DNA of 64,000 nucleotides from Maylandia zebra (lineage: Eukaryota > Chordata > Actinopteri > Cichliformes > Cichlidae), in contig NC_135170.1 in NCBI RefSeq assembly GCF_041146795.1, positions 23,492,033-23,556,032 of the forward strand. Reading direction: 5' to 3'. Both the position numbers and the translations under genes were made by a program. This document shows positions 1-11,350 of this stretch, piece after piece. The notes beneath the pieces are model-generated. The model saw only the letters and a list, made by a program, of their open reading frames with translations. It did no database searches and was not told the origin of the DNA. Every line of letters begins with the position of its first letter. The first letter of the stretch is position 1.

Positions 1-28
1 CCGGGGCCTCCTCCTGGTGGGACATGCC
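1..28 (-). mobile_element. Edge fragment of an RTE-like LINE (antisense)
   Basis: The first bases resemble, from memory, the antisense strand of the C-terminal coding part of the same LINE class seen at 14190-14640. It is cut by the window edge and too short for certainty. Confidence 0.3.
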
Positions 29-639
29 CTTTGTACGGATATATAGGAAAAAAAATAAAAATATATTCTTAATTAAATTGAAGTTGTTGCCACAAATACA
101 AAATCTGCTGTTGTTGAATTAGAGTGGGGTGAGAATGTGGTGCAGACCCTATTACCTTCTTTGTCATCCATGTAGATATAAACTAACTGGTTTTATTAAA
201 ATTTTAATAGTTGATATTTATTCATGTTATACAGAAAAGTACAGAAAGTCCTTGGAAAGAGTTTTCACAGCATATCTTTTTTGTTAGAACTGAGATACCA
301 AGGACACAAATAGGGATATACGGTACTACCTGTGTTTGGAAATCAGCCTTGCTGTGAATGTACAGTCCTGTTAAAGCACGTACACACGCATCAAGCCATT
401 TTATTATAGCACAGAACAGGAAAGAATATTGACTTTTACATCAAGCGCTCAAAAATAAATCTATTTTCATTATAATCTTGCTGGGGGGGATATTTAATTT
501 TCAGTTATGGCATTAACGGCTGCAGTCATATTGAAAGTTATGTAATCTTCTTTTCAATGCGTCTAATAAACAAACATAGAAAATGTCATAGTCTCTGCTC
601 TCCTTTGATCTTCAAAGGCTTTGAGAAAATCGAAAAAGG
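29..639. other. Intergenic, nothing recognised
   Basis: AT-rich sequence with only chance-length open frames. I see no exon, RNA gene or recognisable repeat. Confidence 0.5.
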
Positions 640-1341
640 ATGGAGGTGCGACACCCGATTAGCTATTACAGGATAGCGAGACTAATCACATGCCATCCCA
701 ACAACAGACTGTTCTCTCTGTTGAGGTCAGGAAAGCGATTCCGCTCCCTGAAGACCAACACAGAGAGACTGAGGAGGAGCTTCTTCCCGCAGGCGATACG
801 GTCTCTCAATCACACCACCACACAGTACTGACCCACACATATGGTTCTTACACACACACTGGACTTTCTGGACTTTGGTTTTGCACAACACTGGTCACTA
901 TATTCTTCATTTCCGGTTAATACTTGTACAGCTGCTGTTATTGTGTATATATTTATTTATATTTAGATTTCTTCATACATTCTTATATAGTTCTATATTG
1001 TGTATTGTGTATTTTGTTGTACAGTTATTTTATTTTCAACTTTAATTTATATATTTATCTTTATCTTATTCTTCCCAGTTAAATTTACCCTTCATTCTAA
1101 TTTGTGTTGTACAGTTATTTCATTTTTAACCTTAATTTATATTTTATTCCTTCCTAGTTAAATTTACCCTTTTTAATTTTTCATATTTATTTCCTATCTT
1201 ATTCATAGCCTTTTCCTTTTTTGTTCTCTTTAGGTCACGAGCAGTTGTCCAAGCATTTCACTACATATCGTACTGTGTATGACTGTGTACGTGACAAATA
1301 AAATTTGAATTTGAATAAAATTTGAATTTGAATTTGATTTA
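640..1341 (+). mobile_element. 3' end of an L2/Rex1-like LINE
   Basis: An open frame ending near 831 encodes the typical C-terminal block of these reverse transcriptases (NNRLFSLLRSGKRFRS, then RSFFPQAIRSLN). The minus-strand copy at 3080-3805 carries the related block GNKLFQLLQSGRRFR and RSFYPQAIRALN, so the two are relatives. After the stop comes an AT-rich 3' untranslated region, ending at about 1290-1341 in a short tandem AATTTG-type tail, as expected for target-primed LINE insertion. Everything 5' of the last ~60 codons is missing, so the copy is a dead 5' truncation. The clade name is from memory of fish LINEs, not a search. Confidence 0.75.
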
Positions 1342-2500
1342 AGTGCAACATCAAGCAAATGCTTTTTTATGTTGTCTTCCTGCATCCCTTTAATCTAACA
1401 CACAGATTTGCTTTTACCAGCTTTACTAAACAACACAAATCAATTGTAGCTCAGCCTGTTGCGTCTTCTCTTGTTAGACATCTGCCATTGAGTAATTTGC
1501 CTTGTCAGCAGGTACCAGGGTGAGTGAGAATGAGGAAGCTGATATTTTGTTGTATATTCAGATTTGTATCCATTAGTTCATGTTCTCTTAACCATAAAAA
1601 TGAGTACATGTTCATAAATATAAGGTCTGGGTATTAAATAACAAGACTGAGCCTAAGTAAGTCAGTAAGTCAAACCAGCTTTTTTTTTAATAATCACATC
1701 TCGTACTGCATGTAAAAGGGTCAACAAGGTGGCATGACGTAACACACAGAAGGAACAATACACTATTCAAAATCCGCCCCCCCCCCCGTGAATGATAACA
1801 CCTGACTGCATTGCAGGTGATGTGTGTCTTCATGAAGTGTTCTTCTGACACAGGCTGAACACGGAGTAATATCACAGAACAATTTCTTTGAAATTACATT
1901 TCCATGTAAATGCAACTGAAAACTTAAGTTCAGTGCAAAAATGTGAGAGGTCTTTTTAAAAGAAAAACAAAAAGGTTTTAACTTTAAATTCTGAGTGCTT
2001 GTTGAGTGCTTGATGTTCAGTGAAAGCAACCTGAGTGACACATAGCTATCTTAGGAAGAAGGTCGTTTTAGAGCTAATTAGCATTAAGAAGATTTTATGC
2101 ATTGCTGTGGAAAATTAAGTTCATCTTTGAAGCTTCCATAGGAATGAAGACATTAAGTAGCAGACAGGTGCTGCTAATGAAATGCACTTGACATGAAAGA
2201 ACAATTAGAAAAAGACTGAACAAGTATTTTCTCGGAAGGGTTGTTAGGAGAAAGCTTCTTCTCGCTAAAAAGAACATAGCAACACAGCTTAGGCTTGCAA
2301 AACTGCGCCACGAGACTTCTAAAACAAAGGCTTTTGGACATACACGACCAAAGTGGAGATGTTTGGCTACAACACATAGTGCCACTTTAGCACAAATACT
2401 TCACCCAACTAATAAGCATGATTGTTTTTGCAGTCACAAGACCAGGGCACCCTATAGTAACTGAATCAACCACAACCCCCCTTGTATATATCCAATCAAC
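1342..2500. other. Intergenic, no gene recognised
   Basis: The only notable element is a C11 run at 1777-1787. The short open frames here have no family signature. Confidence 0.5.
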
Positions 2501-2770
2501 AGCAGAATGGCTCCAGAAGAAACAAATCAAAGTGTTGCAGTGGCCCAGTCAGTGGTCAGTCCAGACCACAACTTGACTGAAATGCTGTGGCAAGAGACCT
2601 GTGCATCAACAAATGCCCACCAAACTCAAAGAAATGAAGCAGTCTTGTAAAGAACAGTGGGAGAAAATTCCTCCACAGTAATGAAAGAGATTGAATAATT
2701 CATACATATACATATAGATGGTTCTAAAGGTTAGTGAGTTATGGGGTGGCTTTTTGGGGTTAAAGCATTT
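2501..2770 (+). mobile_element. Tc1-like transposase relic (3' part)
   Basis: Read on the + strand, the sequence follows the end of a Tc1-family transposase: a decayed [10 protein letters not shown]-type block near 2540, then a well-kept stretch giving HQQMPTKLKEMKQSCKEQW and KIPPQ around 2600-2690. It is broken by stops and small indels. Neither terminal repeat is clear. The identification rests on recall of fish Tc1 transposase C-termini. Confidence 0.65.
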
Positions 2771-3079
2771 GGCAGGTGCGGGAAAATAATGACTTAGAAA
2801 CAAGTCATTCTTTTCAAACATAATTTCTTTCTTTTGAGCTCCAATAGATGTCTCTTTGTGTGCAGGTGATGATCAGCTGACCTGTGCTGCTACACTGATG
2901 TCCAAGTATAACACACAGTGAAATGTAGCCTGACACGCTCCTCGGCATGTGCAAAAATGGGGGGGGGGGGGGGGTGTAGAGGAAGAACATTATATATATA
3001 TATAGTATATACATTGGGTGAATGTAGTAGCAGCAACCAGGTGAATTCTGTACATTAATATGAATAGACATCTGACTAT
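2771..3079. repeat. Low-complexity spacer with G16 run and TA repeat
   Basis: Contains a G16 run at 2959-2974 and a short TA repeat near 2991-3003. No coding signal is seen. Confidence 0.6.
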
Positions 3080-3805
3080 TTTACAGAATAGACAATATAA
3101 ACATATTTAAAATTAAAGGAATTGAAATGTACATTGTGCCTTGGTTTAGAGTGTCTGGAAGAGAGTCCTGTCTCAGTCAATTATAGATGATGTGAGAGGG
3201 CGGGTGTGTGTGTTTAGGGCCCGGATGGCTTGGGGATAGAAGCTCCTCTTGGGTCTCTCTGTCCTTGCCCGGAAGATGCGGAACCTTCTACCAGATTGCA
3301 GAAGTTGGAACAGTTTGTTGCCAGGATGCGACGGGTCCTTCAGTATCTGCGCTGCTCTAGTCCGGCATCTCCTGGTGTAGGTGTCCTGAAGATGGGGGAG
3401 AGCAATCCTGCAGCAGCGTTCTGCTGTACGGATTACTCTCTGGAGAGCTTTTTGGTCCTTCACACAGCTGTTCCCAAACCACGATGTCATGTTCTATGTG
3501 AGGATGCTCTCCACAGAAGGTGATACAGGCGCTGCCTAGCCTTTTTGGTCTGGACCTGAATGTGGGCAGCCCATGTCAGGTCTGAGGAGATGTGGACACC
3601 AAGATACTTGAAGGACTGCACCCTCTCCACTGGAGCTCCATTGATGATAATGTGCTTGTAGTCTCTGTGCTGACTCCTTCTGAAGTCCACCACCAGCTCC
3701 TTGGTCTTGCCGACGTTCAGCTGGAGGTGGTTGTCCTGGCACCATGATGCCAGATTCTTCACTTCATCCATGTAGGATGAAGTGTGGATTGTGGATTTAG
3801 CCAAC
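3080..3805 (-). mobile_element. L2/Rex1-like LINE fragment with broken ORF2
   Basis: On the minus strand, 3804 to about 3530 encodes the reverse-transcriptase palm/thumb region (NVGKTKELVVDFRR, FKYLGVHISSDLTW). A different frame from about 3520 to 3173 continues the same protein (SVESILT, then TSWFGNSCVKDQKALQRV, then SFYPQAIRALN). The join has lost roughly 18 residues with a frameshift, and there is an in-frame TAG at 3491-3493. The copy is truncated at its 5' end and dead. Decayed 3' untranslated sequence probably continues to about 3080. It is related to the copy at 640-1341. Confidence 0.85.
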
Positions 3806-5555
3806 TGAATTCAACAAACAATGAGCAGTGAGCTATATGGCTGGTTTGTAGTTAAACAGATATGAAACTAGTATAAAGGTAATCTAATCAGCACCAACAC
3901 CTTGCATTTAAATTGATGTCTGATAATCTCGCTAGCTAGAGCACAAAATTGCCAACAAGAACAAGAACCTGCACTAGTCCATATGAATGCTGCCTAGTAT
4001 GGATTTAAATGCAACTTTTGAGTAGCACAAAATGTGTACTCTTCAGTAAGCTTTTAAAGGGGTTTCACAAAAGTTCAATTCAGCAACAGACTATGTATAG
4101 CAGGGGTGGGGAACTCCAGACCCCCCCCACCCCCGCCCCGCCCCGCCCCTGATGTATAGATTCAATATCTGATTAAAGCCTCTAAAATAGTAAGTTATAA
4201 GAATTAGTAGTAAGAATTAATGGTATAAAACATTTTTTGTGCGTTTTTGGGAAAATGATGAAAGGGTTAGAGCCCTACTGTAATACTCCATGGATTTCCA
4301 TAAGGATATCCATAGAGCATCCATGGCTATTTTCTAATAAGCTAAACTCTGTTTAACTTTTCAAGTACTTTAAGAACTATCAAGAAAATAATAAAATTCC
4401 ACTTTAAGCATTAATGAATTATATCCTTCTCATCACAGCCAGGAGAAGGTCTTTCCAGGTAATACATAGTTCAGCCAGATACACGCCTGTACAACTTGTC
4501 CTTGCTAAGGCTTAAGTAGCCAGGTTCCCTGAGGTCAGAGAAAAGCTGGGTGCACGGGATTGATCTTCTGGGATGCTGATCACTATCAGGCTCCATAAAC
4601 ATGGTGGGTCAATTTAAGATATGAAGAATAGCCTGAAAACAAGAGTCGCTATGATGCAGATCAGAATGAGATTGCTCTTGGGTTCAGGTGACAGCTCAGG
4701 TAGGCGAGTGCAGTGAAGGTCAGCATTTGCATGTGTGTATGAGTTCATGTAGAAATCTATGTGCATTTGTACATGAGTTATGTAAATCGCCCGTGTGTGT
4801 TTGCACCTGTTCAACTCTGAGTTCAGTCTCACATTACAGAACATCAGTTTCTCGATAACGTTCATCCCTGGAGTCATGGTGCCAGTAATGCACTCAAAGC
4901 AGTGAGGGCCAATTATACATAATTAGCTCGGTGCAGCAGCAAGGCTAACAGGCTGCCAGTATTGACCAAGTCTGTCATTTTCTCAGTACACCCTGTCCTC
5001 CTGCTGTTGGTAATGGCTCTTCAGGGCCCAAGAGTTGCAGCTAGGCACTGACACACAGATTGCAGGACATGACCTTGTGTTCTATTGTTGTGCAACTTGG
5101 TCCAGACATAGTTGCTAAATTTAACAACAAGAACATGAGAGGAAATTCTATTTTGGTCATTTCCACACAGACAATGGGGTTTGGACTTTTCACACCATTT
5201 AATCTGTTTGAATAATCACATCTTCACTGCAATCCCTCCCTAGATTTGTGTTGAAATATTGAATGGTACTGTATGTGTATCTGAGTGCTCGTTTCTCTCT
5301 TTATTGAGTTGTCCTTGCATTTATCATTAGACTGTGTGAATCAAGTGACAGAAGAAGGGCAGACAAGCAGAACTGTCCTTGCTTCTTTATTGCATAGCTC
5401 AGCAGCGTTATCCTCTCCTGGCTCCAGGGTCAAAAATTCAGAGGCCAGGTTTAGATGAATAAACTATGAGCTCCATAAGACAAACCGGGTGAAATACTCG
5501 ACTTATTATAAATCATTTAAAAGTAGGCCTCTGTCTATATCAATCAAATCAATGA
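3806..5555. other. Intergenic, one possible hAT end
   Basis: At 4101 a CAGGGGTGGGGAACTCCAG motif looks like a hAT-type terminal repeat, followed by a C-rich run (4119-4148); no matching second end is evident. A hydrophobic-ended open frame on the minus strand at 4877-4614 is discussed among the findings. Nothing else is recognised. Confidence 0.45.
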
Positions 5556-6203
5556 TTCAATTACAGATACTCCTGATCTAAACTCATTATGTATATAAAA
5601 CACACCTGCCCACAGAATCAGTTTCTGCAGTTGCAACCTCTCCACCATCATGGGCGATGTCACAGGACATCAGGGACAAGACCGTCATGTGGAAGCTTAG
5701 GTCTGCCAGCGTAACGATGACCTAAAACAAACCACCAAGGCAACAAAGGAGTGGTTAAAGAAGAAGCACATTAAGGTCATGGAGCAGCCGAGCCAGTCTC
5801 CAGACCTCAATCCTATAGAAAGTTGGTGGAGGGAGCTGAAATTTTGAGTTGTCAAGCAGCAGCCAAGCATCCTGAAGGATCTAGGGAATTTCTGTAAAGA
5901 GGAGAGAAATGTGTGGAAACTTGGTGACCAGCTACAAGAAACATCTTATCGCTGTGCTTGTCAACAAGGGTTTTTCCACCAAGTACTAAGTCACATTTTG
6001 CTCTGAGATCAAATACTTTGTTCACTCAGTAACATGTAAATCAATTCAAAACTTTAATGTAATGTGTTTTTTCTGGATTTTTGATATTCTGTCTCTCTCC
6101 ATTAAAATGAAACCACCATAATATTACAGATTGTTTGTTTCTTTTTTTAAGTGAGCAAAACTACAAATCAGCAGGCCATCAAACAATTATTTCTCCCACT
6201 GTA
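5556..6203 (+). mobile_element. Internally deleted Tc1-like transposon
   Basis: The right terminus is clear: TTTCTCCCACTG followed by the TA target site at 6202-6203, preceded by the AT-rich subterminal sequence usual for this fish family. Bases 5590-5690 correspond to the region around the transposase start, and 5720-5950 to its C-terminal third (the [19 protein letters not shown] and [15 protein letters not shown] type blocks), with the middle missing. The left terminal repeat is absent or unrecognisable. The copy is non-autonomous and decayed. Confidence 0.75.
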
Positions 6204-6251
6204 TTAAAATTGTGAGAAAGGTCAAAGTTAATAATAGCTATAATAGCTCTT

Positions 6252-6376
6252 CAGGGTGGACAATGAATTTCCCATGAGAAACCAAAAAGTTTATTAAGAA
6301 ATAAGGTTAATATTCTGAACTCAGTCCTGCTCAATATTAATTTTATCTCTTTATAAGCTAGTTGGCGCTGCCCTCT
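6252..6376. mobile_element. hAT-like MITE copy A
   Basis: Starts with a degraded CAGGGTGGACAATGAATTT end and contains an ATTCTGAACT...CTGCTCAATATTA...TATCTCTTTATAA core that recurs at 11195-11350. The shared core indicates two copies of one dispersed non-autonomous family, probably hAT by terminal type. The boundaries are approximate. Confidence 0.5.
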
Positions 6377-9005
6377 AACGCAGCCCCAGTTTCTCATTTT
6401 CATTTAGGTTGTAAAGTGTAGTTGCTTGAATAAATAAAGAATACATTTAAAATCAAACTACAGCACTTTCCGGTTTATTTTGTACTTTAAAAGATTTTAA
6501 TGTACCAGTGAGAAAAGTGCTGGTGTGGTTTAACAAATTATGATCTCTGATGTCAGATAAGCTATTTCAGGCCTGGTGTTGCTCATGTTGGCTCAGTTAC
6601 ACAGTCAAGAGGACACTTAGGTTAGAATAGAGTTGCTATTAATATTTTTAGCAGCAATTGTGCTCGTCCTATTATGACAAGTTTGTCTGCTGTGCCAGTT
6701 GCACTGCAACAACTGGGGCATAGCAACCAAAATGTATTAACAGGCAGCCATGCATCAACAGCAGGTTGTCCTAATGGGGTTGACATGATCATGACCTAAA
6801 TGTTGCTGCAATGTAATTGGCTGATTAGATATTTGTATTAACAAGCAATTGGACAGGAATACCTAACAAAGATGCTGGTGAATCTAAAATTTCATTATGT
6901 TTATATGGAGGATGCGAGTTCTTTAAACACTGTATGAACTAAAACATGAAATTATTTTCTGATTGACATTTGGCAGGAAACAGTGGCTACATGGTTAAGC
7001 CTTTCACACATAGTGGTCACTACAGTGGACAGCTATTCAAAGGCTGTTTTCTTGTATTTGTGTCAGTGTTGATGGTATTCTTGCACATAAACTGCTACAT
7101 TGGACACTGATGGTATCACGTACCCTGCCACGCACTGGTCAGCCAATGAACTGACTACGTGGACATGTAAAAAAAAAAAAAAAACTCTTTGAAAAGTATG
7201 TTTAAAAAAATGAAGCTCAAAAATCGTTTTTTCATGGCTAAAGATAAACAAAAATACTTCAGAAAAAAAATCCAGATTGTTGGCTGTCATAATTCATGCA
7301 TGAAAGAGTTCAAACTGAATGAGGTAAGAATTCAATATTCACTCTGCTTCTGCAATAAAAGAGGATCAAAGGTGAGAAGTCTGGTTGTGAACAGCAGGAT
7401 ACAAACTTGTCATGCTGTGGACTAATTAGCTGACTTGCAGCTGAGCTCTGAGGGCAAAACTTCCTGTAATGCTTTGTGCTCTCACTGACCTGCTGTCAGA
7501 AGCCACTGACATTTTCCTAAAGATGTTACTCAAATGAAATATGTCTTGCTCCAGTAACACTTTTGTATTTCAAATTCACTCCTACGCAAAATAATATGTA
7601 GCTGCAGTACCAGGCAAAACTCTGGATCATTCAAGACATTTCTTTTGCAGATATACAGTATTATATGATCTTAAGTGTCAGATATTTTAATGAAGAAAGA
7701 CCAGAAAAGTAAGACACAGAATTACTTCTGCTGCAGAATACGAGTCCAATTCTTGCTATGCGAATTCCCAAAAGTGGCATCGCACTGATTTCCAGAGTTC
7801 AACCATGCACGTTTTTGTTGCTGGTCATCCTGTTTGACTTACTATTCAAGACACAATTATTTGGTATTTCTAAACTGCAACATTCTGAAGTGACCCAGTG
7901 TTGCCTTTACTGGGTCCATCACTTCCAAACTACACCTCCAAGTTATGGGCTAAGGGCTATTTTCACCTATCACCCAGCTTTAATATCCCCCTACATGATT
8001 TCTCATATGATTTCATAGTTTTGTTGTTTGTTGATTGTTTGTCTGCTATCACCATATCACCCCGAATAATCATAATATATATCCTCCACACAAATATATT
8101 AGAACTATGTGTTTTCAACTATTTTAAGTTTTTCGCCCAGTCCAGGAGTAATTTGTTGGGTTAATCTTATAATCATTGGAGCATGCTGTACACGAAAGGA
8201 CTACATATCCTTTTTTCATTAGCCTGCTGAGCCCCAAACTTCTTCAAGGGCCTTATGAAATCCAGCTAATACACAAGGTTCCACAATCAACTAGGATTAC
8301 TCATACTTTGAGAGTGCCTTTCCTTTTTCCATTATGTGGGATAATTTCATATTGGTAATTCATCTAAATCAGCCACAAGAGACTGAAACCACAGTCTCTT
8401 TCCTGTGAGCCCAGGGCATTGTTTTTCATGGCACCTTTGTGTGTTAACTGTTCAAACACTTGTCAGGATTGATATATCTCTCCGGTGTCCTTTCTTCTAT
8501 GGTTGCAGTATTTCTACCCTTGCATCTTAAAGTGAAGTTACATCAGAATTTGAAGTAACTTTGCAGTTGTTTTGTTGTAACATGTATTGACATTTTTCCG
8601 AGAAAGTAAACACAATTCACTTTCAAACTTAAAGTGTAGAGTGAATGTGTTTTACTGTAATTTATGTGTGCTTTGTGATGCGTTTGATGCCTTCTTATTT
8701 ACACAGATAATCTCTCTCTCTCACACACACACACACATATCAGAGCTCATTAAGAAGGGTGAATTGTGTTCAACTTGAAGGCCACTATGCATGGCTGTGC
8801 ATAATGCCTATGTAATTATTTGAAAAGAACATGCATATATGCCTGATTAGCTGAACAGTAGGAATATCCATGTTGGCTACTTAGTACTCGCCCTCTCACT
8901 AGCTTGTGAAATGGCATCATACAGAGTCCAAATGGGAGGCAATAAGACAGTGCAGGTGTAAACAAAAACAAAGAAGATGGCCAGAACAGACTGCTTAATC
9001 CAACC
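6377..9005. other. Intergenic, no gene recognised
   Basis: Only simple sequence stands out: an A run near 7169-7183 and a TC/AC microsatellite at 8711-8738. Open frames at 7189, 7758, 7898 and 8176 show no domain, splice or codon signal. Confidence 0.5.
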
Positions 9006-9230
9006 ATCCATCCACACATTCATCCATCTTCTTCTGTTCAACCAGAAGGTAATAGAGGGGCTAAAGCCAGTCCCAGTTACCACAGGGCAAAGGGCGGGGT
9101 AAATGACACCTGTGATAGGTCATCGCTTATTGCAAGGTTAACACAGACAGACAAACAGCTAGACATTCATGCTCACATTCACGCCTGTGGTCAAAAAACC
9201 TAACCCATTCATGCCTGTGGATTAAATGGA
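9006..9230 (+). repeat. Degenerate copy of an abundant teleost dispersed repeat
   Basis: Follows the order CATCCATC..., AGGGGCTAAAGCCAGTC, GGGCGGGGTAAATGACACC, TTGCAAGGTTAACACAGACAGAC, ATTCATGCTCACATTCAC, which I recall from a very common fish repeat. A second + copy lies at 24065-24385 and a minus fragment at 14855-14912. Family assignment is uncertain. Confidence 0.55.
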
Positions 9231-10798
9231 AGCCAGGTTATTTCAATATATGTCAGCTTTTACACATAACCACTATGAATTCTTTTGGCTTTTGTTTAAT
9301 AGTCAAAACTTTTATGTGATGATGGGGTTTTAATATTAACTGCAACTGAAAATCTAATATTACCATCACATCACGAATGACTCTGACACAAATGTAATAT
9401 CAGGCGCAGCATTCGATGAGTAGGCTTTTATCAGGCTAGATCGTGACAAGGTGTGTGTTAAATGATGATGAGCTCCGTGGCACACAACCTTTGGAGACTC
9501 ACAGCTTAGTCAGCCTTGGAAAGCATTTAATAATCATTTAGGTGTTAATGTTATCAGTGACCATTTTAGGCAAATGTATGCAAATGTTGCTCTGGGGAAA
9601 AGCACATGGAGATAAAAATTAATAACCTTTTAAAATGAGTTGAACAAGAAAATATTTCATATTCCCTTACACACAAATCTGTTAATAAAGGCATACGGAA
9701 AGTAATGACATATAATAGCAAATTTTCATCTCTATAAAAAGAAACAGATTAGGAAACCTAGAGAAATGCAGTTAATCCCTGCAAATTAGGTTTGTGTGAT
9801 TAAAAACTCCTCAAATTCAAAGCGACAGAGGGAATGTGTCCTTTTCAAACCTCTGGTGTTTAGGCTGTGGCATTCTCTGTTGTGTGGTGTTATCACACTC
9901 ATTTGTAAAGAGCTGTGAGTCACGTAGAAAAAGGCTAAATTAGTATTGATCACACAAGGTATTTAAAGAGTTCTGCAAATTATTAGATATAACTCATTCC
10001 ATGCAAAAAAAAAGAAAAGAAAAGAATTGTAATGTAATTTTACACGGAACCCAGGTTGTACACAACAGCAGCGCAGGTACCTGGTGGGAGTTTATGTAAT
10101 ATTTGCTGTGCGTACGTGTGTGTGCCTGTGGGTTTGGGCGCTCACAGAGGGGGTTAAATGTTGACATAACAACCTGGAGGGTGGCTCAACTGATTTTATT
10201 ACTATTTGGTATTACAAGGGAGCCTACGTGAGTGTGTGAGGTGAGGTTAAATATATTAATCCTTGCTAAAGACTTGCTACCTTTCTCTCTTTCCTTTCTT
10301 CTACCTTCCTGCTCTTTAGAGAGAACTATTACAGTTACGTAAACAGTGCTGCAAAGGGCAGCAGCTCACTGACGTCTAAGGTTGAGCATTTATAAGATCA
10401 CTTCGTGTAGACACATCCACTGACTGCACTGCTCATTGAAGTAATAACAATTTTGTAATGGACAGTTACCTCTGATACAAGTCGGTAGGATGCATCACGG
10501 AAAAACTCAAGTAGTACCTCAAGCCAATTTTCCAAAAGGTGCACTGAGCTCCTTTGTTTGCAGACAAAACTCACAAGAACAAATTAACTTATGTTAAGAA
10601 TATCAAATTCAGCAAGGAATTGGAGTAGGATAGCTAGATACTACTCTTTCCCTAACAAACATTAAACTGTCAAATAAAACTTATATTCTCTTCTTTGTCA
10701 TGATAAAGTAATCTTCTGCCCTGGTACCCCTGAAAGCCCACTGTGTTGTTTTACTTTGGGCAACGACCCAGCTAGTAAATACACAGATATATTGTGAT
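9231..10798. other. Intergenic, nothing recognised
   Basis: Mixed AT-rich sequence without a recognisable exon, RNA gene or repeat. Confidence 0.45.
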
Positions 10799-10956
10799 TT
10801 TATTCAATTCAATTCAGTTTTGTTTAAAAGCACCAAATCACCACAACAATTTCCTCAAGAATCCCAAACAAGAAAATGACCCCATTTGAGCAAGCACTTG
10901 GCAACAGTAGGAAGAAAAAACTCCATTTTAACAGGAAGAAACCTCAGGCAGAATCA
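10799..10956 (+). repeat. Dispersed fish repeat fragment
   Basis: Begins with an ATTCAATTCAATTCAG-type stretch and contains AGCAAGCACTTGGCAACAG and TTAACAGGAAGAAACCTC, an order I recall from a high-copy repeat of spiny-rayed fish. The middle appears deleted. The class is not determined. Confidence 0.5.
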
Positions 10957-11123
10957 ATATATATTTTAGCCATTTTATAGCTGAAATGGCTAAACATTTC
11001 ACAAAGCTAAAGAAAGATTAGCATAGAAACCTTGTTTTTATTCCTTTTTGGTCTCCATCAACTTTATAACTAACCAAAATGCTAAGATGCTATGGTTCCT
11101 AATTTTAGATAATAATTGGTGTT

Positions 11124-11172
11124 AATCAGAATCAGAATACTTTATTAATCCCGAAGGAAATTGTGGAATTTC
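11124..11172 (-). mobile_element. LINE 3' tail, antisense
   Basis: ATCAGAATCAGAATACTTTATTAATCCCGAAGGAAATT is the reverse complement of a common fish retroelement end with a TTCTGA-type tandem tail. Confidence 0.5.
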
Positions 11173-11194
11173 CTTCATTAGGCAGCATGCAGAG

Positions 11195-11350
11195 CAGAGA
11201 TGGGCAATTAATTTTCCCAAGGAGCAATAAGTGAAACTGTAACTGTTCTGGATGGACCCAGGACTATTCTGAACTGAATTCTGCTCAATATTATTTTTAT
11301 CTCTTTATAAACTGCTACTGATAAGAGTATATGTTATAATTGGGCGATGA
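11195..11350. mobile_element. hAT-like MITE copy B
   Basis: Starts at CAGAGATGGGCAATTAATTT and shares its core with the copy at 6252-6376. The far end is degraded (GGGCGATGA near 11343), so the right boundary is approximate. Confidence 0.5.
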
